Source: DASUAS01 sp963841415 | GTDB lineage: Bacteria; Actinomycetota; Acidimicrobiia; IMCC26256; DASPTH01 | Direction of reading: 5' to 3' | Assembly (NCBI GenBank): GCA_963841415.1 | Contig: CAWJCN010000003.1 | Coordinates: 1,116,001-1,180,000 of the forward strand | DNA: 64,000 nucleotides | Shown here: positions 40,103 through 49,702 of the stretch, one piece after another | How positions within the stretch are numbered: position 1 is the first letter of the stretch | How the letters are laid out: every line of letters begins with the position of its first letter | The notes under the pieces: model-generated | What the model was told of the DNA's origin: nothing | Seen by the model: the letters and a program-made list of their open reading frames with translations, nothing else | Database searches by the model: none | Position numbers and translations under genes: made by a program

Positions 40103-41069
40103 GGAGCTCGGCTGCCTTCTCGTCGGGATCGGATTCGTTGGTCATCGAGCCGCCGCCGATCTCGGGACCGGCCAGGTACTTCAGCAGCCCGGGCGCGCGC
40201 AGGGGCGGATGCAGCTCGACGTGGAACGGGTAGTGCGGATGGTCACCGACGGGCGCTTGGTGCACCGCGAGCACGTACGGCATGCGGATCCCCCACAGCG
40301 CGTCGTAGCGCCGCACGACGTCGCGCAGCACGACCCCGAGGGCGCGGCACGCCTCGTCGTCGAGATCGACGAGTGATGACATGGGCACGCGCGGCAGCAC
40401 CAGCACCTCGTACGCGTAGCGAGCGAACCACGGCACGCACGCGAAGAAGTCGTCATTGCTGTCGAGCACTCGACCGCTCGATGACTCGCGCTCGACCACG
40501 TCGGCCAGGAGCTCACAGTCGGTCGCGTCGAAGTGAGCAGCCGCGACCTCGGCCTCCTGCTCCGCGATGCCATACACCAGCGCACCGGCGTAGATCTGAC
40601 AGTGCGGATGCGGGTTCGACGTACCGACCGCCGCGCCGCGGTTCTCGAAGATCAACACGTGGGCAACGCCGTCGAGGGCCTGGAGCACGGCGGTGCGGTC
40701 GCGCCAGGTGCGCACCACTTCCGCCACTTCGTCGTCGGTGAGGTCCGCCATCGACTTCGTCGGGTCGTGGTGGTAGCAGACGACCTCCGCGGTTCCGAGC
40801 GCGCGCCGGGTGCGGTACACGTCATCGCCCTCGCTCGGCTCCGGGGAATCGGGCGCGAAGACGGGCAAGTCGTTGGTGAACACGAACACACCCCGGTAGT
40901 CGGGGTTCGTCGTCGCGATGCGCTTCCCGAGCGGCGCCAACGCGTTGTCCTCGGGCACCGCCGGCTCCTCGTCAGGGACCGTCTCGCCGATCCACGGCCG
41001 CGCACCCCGGTGCGCGGTGAACAGCACCCACTCCCCACGGAACGGATGCCATCGGAGCTCCCAGGTCAT
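40089..41069 (-). CDS. galT: Galactose-1-phosphate uridylyltransferase
   Basis: 326 residues. It starts WELRWHPFRGEWVLFTAHR, has VFVFTNDLPVFAPDSP, and the active site is SNPHPHCQIY (His154-Pro-His156, nucleophile His156; Cys replaces the common Gly after it). FHVELHPPLR and LKYLAGPEIGGG complete the family. It exchanges the UMP group between UDP-glucose and galactose-1-phosphate (or a related pentose-1-phosphate). Its start overlaps the GH3 stop (ATGA) and its end overlaps the phosphatase gene. Confidence 0.93.
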   Translation of the reverse strand: MTWELRWHPFRGEWVLFTAHRGARPWIGETVPDEEPAVPEDNALAPLGKRIATTNPDYRGVFVFTNDLPVFAPDSPEPSEGDDVYRTRRALGTAEVVCYHHDPTKSMADLTDDEVAEVVRTWRDRTAVLQALDGVAHVLIFENRGAAVGTSNPHPHCQIYAGALVYGIAEQEAEVAAAHFDATDCELLADVVERESSSGRVLDSNDDFFACVPWFARYAYEVLVLPRVPMSSLVDLDDEACRALGVVLRDVVRRYDALWGIRMPYVLAVHQAPVGDHPHYPFHVELHPPLRAPGLLKYLAGPEIGGGSMTNESDPDEKAAELRDAI

Positions 41070-43471
41070 CGCCGCGCACTCACGCGCGACGAGGTCAACT
41101 CGCTGTCGCGCACGTCATGAAGAACCGTGTCGCCGCTCAGCTCGACGGTGGCCTCGGCGCGGATGTCGATCGATGACGCGCCGACGAGGAACGTGAACGT
41201 GCCCGGCTCCGTGACGCGCCGCATGGTGCGGTCGTGGAACGCGAGGCGACTCGATGGCACCACGAAGGTGACAGTCGCGGATTCGCCGGGCGCGAGCGGG
41301 ACTCGCGCGAAACCGATGAGCTCGCGAGTCGGACGCGCGACGGACGCGACGTCGTCGCGACACAAGAGCTGCACCACCTCCTCGCCGGCCCGCTCGCCCT
41401 CGTTGGTGACCTCGACCTCGATGACCGTCTGACTGCTCGTGGTTCCCGCCTCGACGCGCAACGGCCCGTACTCGAACGTCGTGTAGGAGAGTCCATGGCC
41501 GAACGCGAACAGCGGCGAACTGGCGCTGTCGATGTAGTCGCCGTAGATCTCCGACCGTTCACCCCGTGCCCGCATGTCGTGGTGCAGGGGCAACTGGCCG
41601 ACGTCTCGGGGGAGCGTGACCGGGAGACGGCCCGAGGGGTTGACCGCGCCCGTCAGTACCTCGCTGATCGCGCTCCCGCCCTCCTCGCCCGGCGGTGGTA
41701 CCCAGAGAAGGGCATCGGCCGCGTCCGTGATCCGCCCCAGGGTGTGGACGCGGCCGCTCACGACGACCACGATGGTCGGCGTTCCAGTCGCACTGACCGC
41801 CTCGACGAGATCGATCTGCGCACCGGGTAGGTCGAGCGACGCAGCATCGCGCATCTCGCCCACGGTGCAATCGGACGTCAACCCGGACTTGGTGCCCACG
41901 AACACGATCGCGATATCAGCCGCCGCCGCGAGCTCGACGGCTTCGCTGATCTGCGTGTCGTCGGGATCGGAGTCGTGACAACCCCGTACGTGTTCGACGG
42001 TCACATCTTCCCCGAGCGCAGTCCGCAGCCCCGCGAGCGGAGTCACGTGGGGAGTGAAGTAGGGCCCCGCCGCGAACGAGCTGGCCGCGGTCGGCGGCGC
42101 GGCTCCCTGAGCGACGTCGGGCGAGCCGGACGGCGTCGGCAGACCATCCAGCCCGAGGTCGGCCCACGCGCTCGTGTACATGATCTCGAGGTGCGCCGGA
42201 TAGTGGTAGTCACCCTGGAGCAGCCGGGGATCATCGGCGTGGGGGCCGATGACCGCGACCCTCCGGAGCTCCGACGCTTGCAAGGGCAGCACGCCGTCGT
42301 TGGTCAGGAGGCACACCGATTCCGACGCCACCTGGCGCGCCAGTTCTCGCTGCTCCCCGGTGTCGAATGCAGCGGTTGCGCGCGACGCGTCGACATACGG
42401 ATGCTCGAACAGACCAAGCCTGAACTTCTGTGCGAGCACGCGCGCGACGGCGACGTCGATGACTTCGTCGTCCAGACGCCCGTCGCGCACCAGCCCGGGC
42501 AGCTCCTGGTAGCAGTCGACGGAGGGCAACTCGACATCGAGACCGGCGGTCAGCGCCTGCACTGCGGCCTCGGCCCGATCCGCTGCGGTGCGATGGTTGT
42601 CCAACAACTGGCTGACGGCGAAGTAGTCGGCGACGACCACGCCGTCGAACCCGAGCTCTCCACGGAGCAGGTCGGTCAGGATCTCGCGCGATCCCGCACA
42701 GGGGAGTCCATCGACGGACGAGTATGAGTTCATGATCCCGTCGAGTGCGGCGTCGCGGATCGCGGCCGCGAACGGCGCTGCGTACACATCCCGGAGCTCG
42801 CGTCCACCGACCTGGACCGGCGCCTGGTTCCGCCCGCCCATCGATGCCGCGTAGCCGAGGAAGTGCTTCGCCGCGCACGCGACGCCCTTCGAGAGGTCCG
42901 CCGTCTGCATGGCGCTGACGTACGCCACACCGAGTTGGGCACACAGTTCGGGAGACTCGCCGTAAGTCTCTTCGACCCTCCCCCAGCGCGGATCGCGTGC
43001 GACGTCGAGCACTGGCGACAGCGCAAGGCGCGCGCCGACCGCGAGCATCTGACGACGAATGACGTCGGCGACCTCGCCGATCAGCGTCGGATCCCACGTG
43101 CACGCGAGACCGAGTGCTTGGGGGAAGGTGGTGGCACCGCGATGGGTGAATCCGCCCACTGCCTCTTCGTGGAGGAGCACTGGTATGCCGAGGCGGGTGC
43201 GCTCGACGGCTACCTGCTGGATCCGATTGACGAGCGTCGCGGAGTCCTCGGCACGCAGTCCGGTGGACCCACCAATTCGAGTGATCTGACCGATGCCGTC
43301 CGCGAGGAGCTCGAGGGTCGCGGCGTCGTCGAACACGTTGTCGGTGACGAGCTGCGTGACCCAGAGCGCGCCCAGCTGCGCCACCTTCTCCTCGAGCGTC
43401 ATCCGGCCGAGCAGGTCGGCGACGCGGTCCGTGACGGATGCCCTGGAGTCCCGGTAGCTCTCGGCGCTCAT
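41066..43471 (-). CDS. Glycoside hydrolase family 3 (beta-glucosidase/beta-xylosidase)
   Basis: 801 residues. The N-terminal TIM-barrel has RMTLEEKVAQLG, IPVLLHEEAVGGF and a nucleophile motif GFDGVVVADYFAV (Asp282; most relatives have SDW). The alpha/beta sandwich carries VAVIGPHADDPRLLQGDYHY, and the last ~100 residues form a fibronectin-III-like domain. No signal peptide is seen, so it hydrolyses imported oligosaccharides in the cytosol. It overlaps GH2 and galT by ATGA. Specificity (xylo-, gluco- or arabino-) cannot be told from sequence. Confidence 0.92.
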   Translation of the reverse strand: MSAESYRDSRASVTDRVADLLGRMTLEEKVAQLGALWVTQLVTDNVFDDAATLELLADGIGQITRIGGSTGLRAEDSATLVNRIQQVAVERTRLGIPVLLHEEAVGGFTHRGATTFPQALGLACTWDPTLIGEVADVIRRQMLAVGARLALSPVLDVARDPRWGRVEETYGESPELCAQLGVAYVSAMQTADLSKGVACAAKHFLGYAASMGGRNQAPVQVGGRELRDVYAAPFAAAIRDAALDGIMNSYSSVDGLPCAGSREILTDLLRGELGFDGVVVADYFAVSQLLDNHRTAADRAEAAVQALTAGLDVELPSVDCYQELPGLVRDGRLDDEVIDVAVARVLAQKFRLGLFEHPYVDASRATAAFDTGEQRELARQVASESVCLLTNDGVLPLQASELRRVAVIGPHADDPRLLQGDYHYPAHLEIMYTSAWADLGLDGLPTPSGSPDVAQGAAPPTAASSFAAGPYFTPHVTPLAGLRTALGEDVTVEHVRGCHDSDPDDTQISEAVELAAAADIAIVFVGTKSGLTSDCTVGEMRDAASLDLPGAQIDLVEAVSATGTPTIVVVVSGRVHTLGRITDAADALLWVPPPGEEGGSAISEVLTGAVNPSGRLPVTLPRDVGQLPLHHDMRARGERSEIYGDYIDSASSPLFAFGHGLSYTTFEYGPLRVEAGTTSSQTVIEVEVTNEGERAGEEVVQLLCRDDVASVARPTRELIGFARVPLAPGESATVTFVVPSSRLAFHDRTMRRVTEPGTFTFLVGASSIDIRAEATVELSGDTVLHDVRDSELTSSRVSARR

Positions 43472-45906
43472 GCGGCCTCGATGGTGACCGTGCGGTCGTC
43501 GCAGCCCTCGGCCGACACGCTGATGGTGATCGTGCCTGCGCCGGTCGGACGGATCACCGCGAGGGCGCGACCGTGGTACGTGTCGTGCGTCGGTGCGGCG
43601 AAGGTCTCCTCGGTGCGCGGGTTGCCGCTGCCGAAGCCCTGAAGCATGCCGGGGCCGTCGATCGCGACGGTGACGGCGCGTTCCTCCGAGCTGTGCAGGT
43701 TGCCCACGACGTCGACGAGCGTGACGTCGACGAACGCGAGGTCGCGGTCCGTCGCCTCGATGTGCGCGCGATCGACCTGCACGTCGAGCTGCACGGGTCC
43801 GGTCGCCGAAGTCAGCGAGGCGCGCCCGGTCTCGGCACCGCCGCGGTAGCCCACCGCGGTGATGTCGCCGGGCGCGTACGTCGTCTCGAAGCTGGCGACG
43901 AAGGGATGCAGCTCACCCACCTTCGAGCGCCCGACGGCGGCGCCGTCCAGGAGGAGCTCGACCTCGTCGGCGTCTGCGTACACCTCGACCGTCACCGGCT
44001 CGCCCTCGAAGCCGTCCCACGACCACGTGGCGACCGCGTCGGTGAACGACCAACCGACTCGGAACGACGACTCCTCACCGTGATGCGCCGGCGGTCGTAC
44101 CGCGAGGTACGGCTTCTGACGCAGCCCCCACACGATCTCTCGCCAGTACGACACCGGGCGACGGAAGCCGGTGATGTCGATGTCACCCGTGTTCGACGTG
44201 ATCCACGGATACGGGGCCAGAAGTCCGCCCGGCGCGTCCGCGGGATCGGACGCGTACTGCACCCGTGCGATCCCGGACTCGCCGAGGTAGTCCCAGCCGG
44301 TCCAGGTGAAGTCACCGATCACGTGGGAGTGCTCGCGCACGAGCTCCCAGTTCGCGGCGATCCGCTTCGGGTGGTTCTCGCTGCCGACGATGACGCGCTG
44401 CGGATGCAGCTCGTGATCCATCGCGTAGCGCGACTCGGTGTAGTTGTACCCGCAGACGTCGAGGTACGCGAACGCCTCGGCCGTGCGCTCGTCGACGATC
44501 TCCAGCTGCAGGAGCACCGGCAGGTGCTGCTCCATCATCGTCATCATGGTGTTCACACCCATCTCGACAGGTGCCAACTCCGCGCCCGGGGTGAAGGACG
44601 CGAAGAGCTCCGTACCGCACGCGAGCAGTGGGTTGATCGAGTTGGTCACCAGACGCGTCGCGTCGAGCGCGCGGATCCGTTCGGCGAGCGCACGGCCCAG
44701 CGCGGCTCCGGCGGGAGTTCCGACGTCAGGGATCTCGTTGCCGATCGAGTACATGATCACCGACGGGTGGTTGCGGTCCTTGCGCACCATGGCGTCGACG
44801 TCGGCTTCCCACCAGTCGGGGAACACGCGGCCGTAGTCGTCGTCGTTCTTCGATTCCGTCCACATGTCGAACGCTTCGTCCATCACGAGCATGCCGAGGC
44901 GGTCGCACGCGCTGAGCATCGCTCGGCTCATCGGGTGGTGCGCGCTGCGCAGCGCGTTGAATCCGGCTTCCTTCAGCCGTTCGACGCGTCGTTCGTCCGC
45001 TCGCGGGATGGTCGCCGCGCCGATGACGCCGTTGTCGTGATGGATGCATGCGCCTCGCAGGTCCACGGGCACGCCGTTGATGCGCAGTCCCCGTTCGGGG
45101 TCGACGTCGATGGTGCGGATCCCGAAGGTGACCGACTGGCGATCGATCTCGGCGCCGTCCGATTCGACGACGGTGCGGCACGTGTAGAGGTCCGGTGACT
45201 CGACGTTCCACCGCCGCGGCTGCTCGACGAACAAGCGCTGGCGCAGCGTCTCGGTCCGGCCGGGGAAGACCGTCAACGGTGTGACGTCGCGTGCAACGAC
45301 GGTGTCGGCGGAATCGACGATCTCGGTGGTCACCGTCGTGGCGGCCGTGATCAACGACTCGTTCTCCACCACCGTCGCGACGGCGACGACGGCACCGTCG
45401 TCGATGGACGGTGTCGTGATCTGCACCGCATCCAGTGCGAGGTGCACGGGCTCGCCGACCACGAGGTGCACCGGCCGGTAGATACCTGCACCGGAGTACC
45501 AACGAGCGTCGTCGTGCGCGGTGGCGTGGACCTTGACGACGTTCTCCTCGCCGTGGCGCAGGTGTTCGCCGATCGACACCGCGAAGTCGGTGTACCCATA
45601 CGGGCGATGGCCGGCGAGCGCCCCGTTCACCCACACCGACGCGCCGCGGTACACACCTTCGAACTCGAGCAGGACGCGCTTGCCGCGGAGCTCGTCGGGC
45701 GTGGTGAACACCTTCTCGTACTCCCACACGCCGCCTGGGAAGTAGCCCGTCGCCGAGCGGCCGTCGGGGTCGCGCTCGCCACCGATCATGGCGTCGTGGG
45801 GGAGCTGCACCGTCTGCCACGACTGCGCAACACCGCCGAACATCTCGAGGAACAGGTTCGCCTTCGGGCGGACTCGCCACCCGTCGCTGAAGGAAGTGCG
45901 CTTCAC
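43468..45906 (-). CDS. Glycoside hydrolase family 2 (beta-galactosidase-like)
   Basis: 812 residues from GTG 45906. Sugar-binding domain: VWEYEKVFTTPDELRGKR and GYTDFAVSIGEHL; immunoglobulin-like domain; TIM-barrel with GACIHHDNGVIGAA, RSAHHPMSRAMLSACD, acid/base Glu391 in MYSIGNEIPD and nucleophile Glu510 in VGSENHPK; then WTGWDYLGESGI and C-terminal beta domains. There is no signal peptide, so it acts on intracellular beta-galactosides or related glycosides. GTG overlaps the xylulokinase stop (GTGA). The longer open frame upstream belongs to the frameshifted kinase. Confidence 0.92.
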   Translation of the reverse strand: MKRTSFSDGWRVRPKANLFLEMFGGVAQSWQTVQLPHDAMIGGERDPDGRSATGYFPGGVWEYEKVFTTPDELRGKRVLLEFEGVYRGASVWVNGALAGHRPYGYTDFAVSIGEHLRHGEENVVKVHATAHDDARWYSGAGIYRPVHLVVGEPVHLALDAVQITTPSIDDGAVVAVATVVENESLITAATTVTTEIVDSADTVVARDVTPLTVFPGRTETLRQRLFVEQPRRWNVESPDLYTCRTVVESDGAEIDRQSVTFGIRTIDVDPERGLRINGVPVDLRGACIHHDNGVIGAATIPRADERRVERLKEAGFNALRSAHHPMSRAMLSACDRLGMLVMDEAFDMWTESKNDDDYGRVFPDWWEADVDAMVRKDRNHPSVIMYSIGNEIPDVGTPAGAALGRALAERIRALDATRLVTNSINPLLACGTELFASFTPGAELAPVEMGVNTMMTMMEQHLPVLLQLEIVDERTAEAFAYLDVCGYNYTESRYAMDHELHPQRVIVGSENHPKRIAANWELVREHSHVIGDFTWTGWDYLGESGIARVQYASDPADAPGGLLAPYPWITSNTGDIDITGFRRPVSYWREIVWGLRQKPYLAVRPPAHHGEESSFRVGWSFTDAVATWSWDGFEGEPVTVEVYADADEVELLLDGAAVGRSKVGELHPFVASFETTYAPGDITAVGYRGGAETGRASLTSATGPVQLDVQVDRAHIEATDRDLAFVDVTLVDVVGNLHSSEERAVTVAIDGPGMLQGFGSGNPRTEETFAAPTHDTYHGRALAVIRPTGAGTITISVSAEGCDDRTVTIEAA

Positions 45907-47316
45907 GATCTCTCTCCTGACTCGGGATGATTGCGGAGCCGTTGGTCTCGGTAGGCGGCGCGCACCGCATTCGCATCCACTGCCGGGTCGGGCTCGATGA
46001 ACCGCTCGTCGGCGGGTGCCCACTCGGTGGCCACTTCGGCGACGTCGCGGTCGGTGAGCGCCGCTGCGGCCTGCGTGCAGGCGCCACGCGCGACGTGTTC
46101 GCCCGGGGTTGGCACCACGACCGGTCGCTGCAGCAGATCGGCGAGCATCTGCGGGTAGAGCGCGGATCGCGCCCCTCCGCCGACGACGAGCACGCGGCCC
46201 CGGTCGGTGGTCACTCCGGCGCGTCCGAGGGCGTCGAACGCGTCGAGCAGCCCGCACACGACACCTTCGTACGCCGCGCGCGAGCTGGTCCGGTCCGGTG
46301 TCGGAGCGGATGCCCGCGAAGGCGCCGGTGGCATCGGGCAGGTTGGGGGTGCGCTCACCGTCGAGGTAGGGGAGCAGCACCACTCCTCCCGCGCCGGGCG
46401 AGCACGAGCGGGCCATCTGCTCGAGCTCGTCACGCGTGCGGCCCAGAATCCGCGCCACCGTGTCGGTGACCTTGGTCGCGTTGAGCGTGCACACGAGAGG
46501 AAGGAAGCGCCCCGTCGCGTCCGCGAAGCCGGCGACCGCACCCGAGGCGTCGGTCGTGGGCCGGTCCGACACCGCGAACACGGTGCCGGACGTGCCGAGC
46601 GAGATGGCGACGTCTCCTGCCTGCAGTCCGAGTCCGAGGGCGGCGCCCATGTTGTCGCCCGTCCCCGGGCCGACCACGACGTCGCCGTGCGTTCCCGCGC
46701 GAGCCGCGGGCGGTCGGACCGCGGGCACGACCGCGCGATCGAGCCCGACCAGCGCGAGCGCGTCGTCGAGGTAGTCGTCAGTGGTCGAGGACCAGTAGCC
46801 CGTGCCGGACGCATCGCCGCGATCGGTGACGATCTCACCGGTCAGCTGCAGCGTGAGCCAGTCGTGGGGGAGCAGCACGTGCGCGATGCGACCGAACACG
46901 TCGGGCTCGTGTTCGCGAAGCCACGCCAACTTGGTGATCGTGAACGACGCGACCGGCACCGAACCCACGGAGTCGGCCCAGGCGGGCGCACCCCATTTGT
47001 GCACCAGCGCGTCGGCCTGCGCGGCGGATTCAGTGTCGTTCCAGAGCTTCGCCGGTCGCAGGACACGACGGTGCGCGTCGAGCACCACCATCCCGTGCTG
47101 CTGACCGGCGACCGAGATCGCAGCGATGTCACGCCCGTGCTCGTCGAGCAATGACGACAACGCCTCCCACCAGGCATGCGGGTCCTGTTCGCTGCGCGGC
47201 GGCGCCGTCGGCGGGTGCGGCCGGTGGCCGCCGCGTACGAGCTCGCCGGTCTCGGTGTCGCGCACCTCGAACTTGCACGACTGGGTCGAGGAGTCGACCC
47301 CCGCGACCAGGGTCAC
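45903..47316 (-). pseudogene. xylB: Xylulokinase, frameshifted
   Basis: FGGY kinase. The first ~345 residues (TLVAGVDSSTQSCKFEVRD, VAGQQHGMVVLD, DWLTLQLTG and GTSGTVFAVSD) are in frame with GTG 47316. The C-terminal part (AAYEGVVCGLLDAFDALGRA, VLVVGGGARSALYPQMLAD) is in another frame ending at 45903. The shift lies at 46274-46282 in a GCGCGCGG run (one extra base or two missing). Both parts are otherwise intact, so a sequencing indel is the simplest view. It phosphorylates D-xylulose from XylA. It overlaps ROK and GH2 genes by GTGA. Confidence 0.88.
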
Positions 47317-48500
47317 GCCTCCACCTCGGCCGCGGCCACGCCGGCCTCGAACGCCAGGAGCACGGCACCGGCCACGCCCGCGTCGCCCTCGATGGTGCTG
47401 GCGACGACCGGCACCTGCTCGGCCTCGAGCGCGTCCTGGGCGAGCGCACCCCGGAGCGGCTCGAGGAGGAACTCGAACGCCTCCGCCGCCTCGCCGCCGA
47501 CGACGACCAGCTCCGGGTTGAGGATCCCGACGAGGTACGAGGTGCCGAGCCCCAACATGTGGCCGGCGTCGTCGAGCACGCGGCGGGCGCCGGCGTGGCC
47601 CTCGTGTGCCGCGCGTACGACGTCGCCGAGCTTCGGCGTGCGACTCCGCGACGGCACCCCAGCTTCGCTGGCGGAGTGCGCGATCGCGTCGGCGGACGTG
47701 TACATCTCGAGGCAGCCGCGCTTCCCACAGTGGCAGCGCCGGCCGTCGTCGGCGACGCGGCAGTGGCCGATCTCACCGGCAAATCCGCGCGTGCCGGTGA
47801 TGAGCTGACCGTCCTGCACGATTGCGCTGCCGACACCCGGACCCACGTAGAGCCAGACGAACGTGTCGACATCGCGCGCGGCTCCCATCCGCGCTTCGGC
47901 GAACGCCGACGCGTGCGGCGTGTTCCAGACCGTCACCGGCACACGCAGCGCGTCACCGAACATCTTGGCGACGGGCACGTCCGTCCAGCGAAGGTTCGGC
48001 GCCAGGACGCACACGCCGGTGTCGCGGTCGACCAGTCCGGGCACGGCGATCGTCGCATGCCGCACGGTCTTCCGCGCGATGCCCGCGTCGCGGAGGGTGT
48101 CGTCGAGGAGGCCGTTGACGTGGTCGAGCGATCGGGTCGGCGATCCGATCGCCGACTTGCGGCTCCGTTCGGCGACGATGGTGCCACGGCCGTTCGCGAC
48201 GGCGACGATCGTTCCTTCGACCCCGAGGTGCACGCCGACGTACGCGTCGCGTGTGACGTCGAAGTCGAGATAGGTCGGCGGCCGTCCCCCCGCCGCGGTG
48301 CTCGGCCCGACGCCGACCTCGTGCACGAGTCCCTCGGCGAGGAGCTCGTCGACGATGGTGGAGACGGTGGGTTTGGCGAGCGAGGTGCGGCGCGCCACCT
48401 CGGTCCGCGCCAGCGGACCCACGCGACGCACGACGTCGAGCACGGCCGACCGGTTGTGCGCGCGCATCACCTGCCGGTCGATCTTGGGCCGCGCTACCAT
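47313..48500 (-). CDS. ROK-family transcriptional repressor (XylR-type)
   Basis: 395 residues. The N-terminal winged helix (AHNRSAVLDVVRRVGPLART, KPTVSTIVDELLAEGLV) is followed by an ROK sugar-binding domain with GVHLGVEGTIVAV, the ExGH block GFAGEIGHCRV and the zinc motif CHCGKRGCLEMY. It leads the seven-gene operon it overlaps and is divergent from xylA across 44 bp, so it most likely represses both and is released by xylose or a related sugar. A -10 box lies 6 nt before its ATG. Confidence 0.93.
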   Translation of the reverse strand: MVARPKIDRQVMRAHNRSAVLDVVRRVGPLARTEVARRTSLAKPTVSTIVDELLAEGLVHEVGVGPSTAAGGRPPTYLDFDVTRDAYVGVHLGVEGTIVAVANGRGTIVAERSRKSAIGSPTRSLDHVNGLLDDTLRDAGIARKTVRHATIAVPGLVDRDTGVCVLAPNLRWTDVPVAKMFGDALRVPVTVWNTPHASAFAEARMGAARDVDTFVWLYVGPGVGSAIVQDGQLITGTRGFAGEIGHCRVADDGRRCHCGKRGCLEMYTSADAIAHSASEAGVPSRSRTPKLGDVVRAAHEGHAGARRVLDDAGHMLGLGTSYLVGILNPELVVVGGEAAEAFEFLLEPLRGALAQDALEAEQVPVVASTIEGDAGVAGAVLLAFEAGVAAAEVEA

Positions 48501-48544
48501 GCCGAGACCTTAGTGCGGTGACCGAACAAACTCCAGAGGTGATC
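48501..48544. promoter_or_regulatory. Divergent promoter region between ROK regulator and xylA
   Basis: Only 44 bp separate the two ATGs. On the minus strand TAAGGT (48507-48512) is 6 nt before the ROK ATG (leaderless type). On the plus strand AGAGGTG (48533-48539) is a Shine-Dalgarno before ATG 48545. The ROK operator is expected here, but I see no clear long dyad. Confidence 0.5.
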
Positions 48545-49702
48545 ATGGACGACGACTTCACCCCGGTCCCCGAGGATCATTTCACGTTCGGCCTCTGGAC
48601 CGTCGGCAATCCCGGCCGCGACCCGTTCGGCCACGAGGTGCGCGCGCCGCTCGATCCCGTCGACGCGGTGCGCAACCTTGCCGGCGTGGGCGCGTACGGC
48701 GTGAGCTTCCACGACGACGACCTGGTGCCGGTCAGGTCGAGCCGCGCCGAGCGCGATGCGATCGTCGAGCGGTTCCGCGGCGCGCTCGACGAGACCGGGC
48801 TCCGCGTGCCGATGGCGACGTGCAACCTCTTCTCACAGCCGGTGTTCCGCGACGGCGCGTTCACCGCCAACGACGTGCAGGTGCGGCGCTTCGCGCTGGC
48901 GAAGACGCTCGACGCCGTCGACCTCGGTGTGGAGCTCGGCGCCGAGATCTTCGTGATGTGGGGCGGGCGCGAGGGCTGTGAGGTCGACGCCGCGATGGAC
49001 ACTCGGGCCGCGCTCGACCGCTACGCGGAAGCGGTGAACCTCGCGTGCGAGTACACCGTCCAACAGGGCTACGCGCTGCGGTTCGCGCTCGAACCCAAAC
49101 CCAACGAGCCCCGGGGCGACATCCTGCTGCCCACCGTCGGCCACATGCTCGCCTTCATCGACGAGCTCGAGTACCCCGAGATGGTGGGCGTGAACCCGGA
49201 GTTCGCGCACGAGACCATGTCCGGGCTCTCGTTCCACCACGCGGTGGCGCAGGCGCTCTGGCACGGCAAGCTCTTCCACATCGACCTCAACGCGCAGCGG
49301 CCCGGCAAGTACGACCAGGACTTCCGCTTCGGTTCCGAGGGGATCCGCGACGCCTTCTACCTCGTGAAGCTGCTGGAGGACGCGGGGTACACCGGCATGC
49401 GCCACTTCGACGCGCATCCCTACCGCACCGAAGACGCCGACGGGGTGTGGGACTTCACGCGTGGCTGCATCCGCACCTACCTCATCCTGCGGGAGAAGAC
49501 GCGCCGCTTCCACGATGACGCCGAGATCCAGGCCGCGCTGGCGGAGGCGAAGGTGGGGGAGCTCGCGGAGCCGACCCTGCCGTCCGGTGGCATCGAGGAC
49601 CTCCGCACCGACCGACCCGATCCGGTCGCGCTGGCCAAGCGTGGCCTCGGCCTGGAGCGCCTCGACCAGCTCGTCAACGAGCTCCTGCTCGGGGTGCGCT
49701 GA
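48545..49702 (+). CDS. xylA: Xylose isomerase
   Basis: 385 residues, the normal actinobacterial class I length. PEDHFTFGLWTVGNPGRDPF, FHDDDLVP (catalytic His), FVMWGGREGCE, LEPKPNEPRGD (metal Glu/Asp), GVNPEFAHE and HFDAHPYRTED are all present. It converts D-xylose to D-xylulose for the xylulokinase. ATG 48545 is chosen over GTG 48518 because it aligns with family starts and follows AGAGGTG. Its stop overlaps the Gfo/Idh start (TGATG). Confidence 0.96.
   Translation: MDDDFTPVPEDHFTFGLWTVGNPGRDPFGHEVRAPLDPVDAVRNLAGVGAYGVSFHDDDLVPVRSSRAERDAIVERFRGALDETGLRVPMATCNLFSQPVFRDGAFTANDVQVRRFALAKTLDAVDLGVELGAEIFVMWGGREGCEVDAAMDTRAALDRYAEAVNLACEYTVQQGYALRFALEPKPNEPRGDILLPTVGHMLAFIDELEYPEMVGVNPEFAHETMSGLSFHHAVAQALWHGKLFHIDLNAQRPGKYDQDFRFGSEGIRDAFYLVKLLEDAGYTGMRHFDAHPYRTEDADGVWDFTRGCIRTYLILREKTRRFHDDAEIQAALAEAKVGELAEPTLPSGGIEDLRTDRPDPVALAKRGLGLERLDQLVNELLLGVR

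Noticed and set aside
43468..47316. A 1282-residue xylulokinase-GH2 fusion
   Set aside because: The middle section is out-of-frame kinase (Arg-rich). The true kinase C-terminus continues in another frame and stops at 45903 with a GTGA overlap to GH2, so it is two genes with one frameshift.
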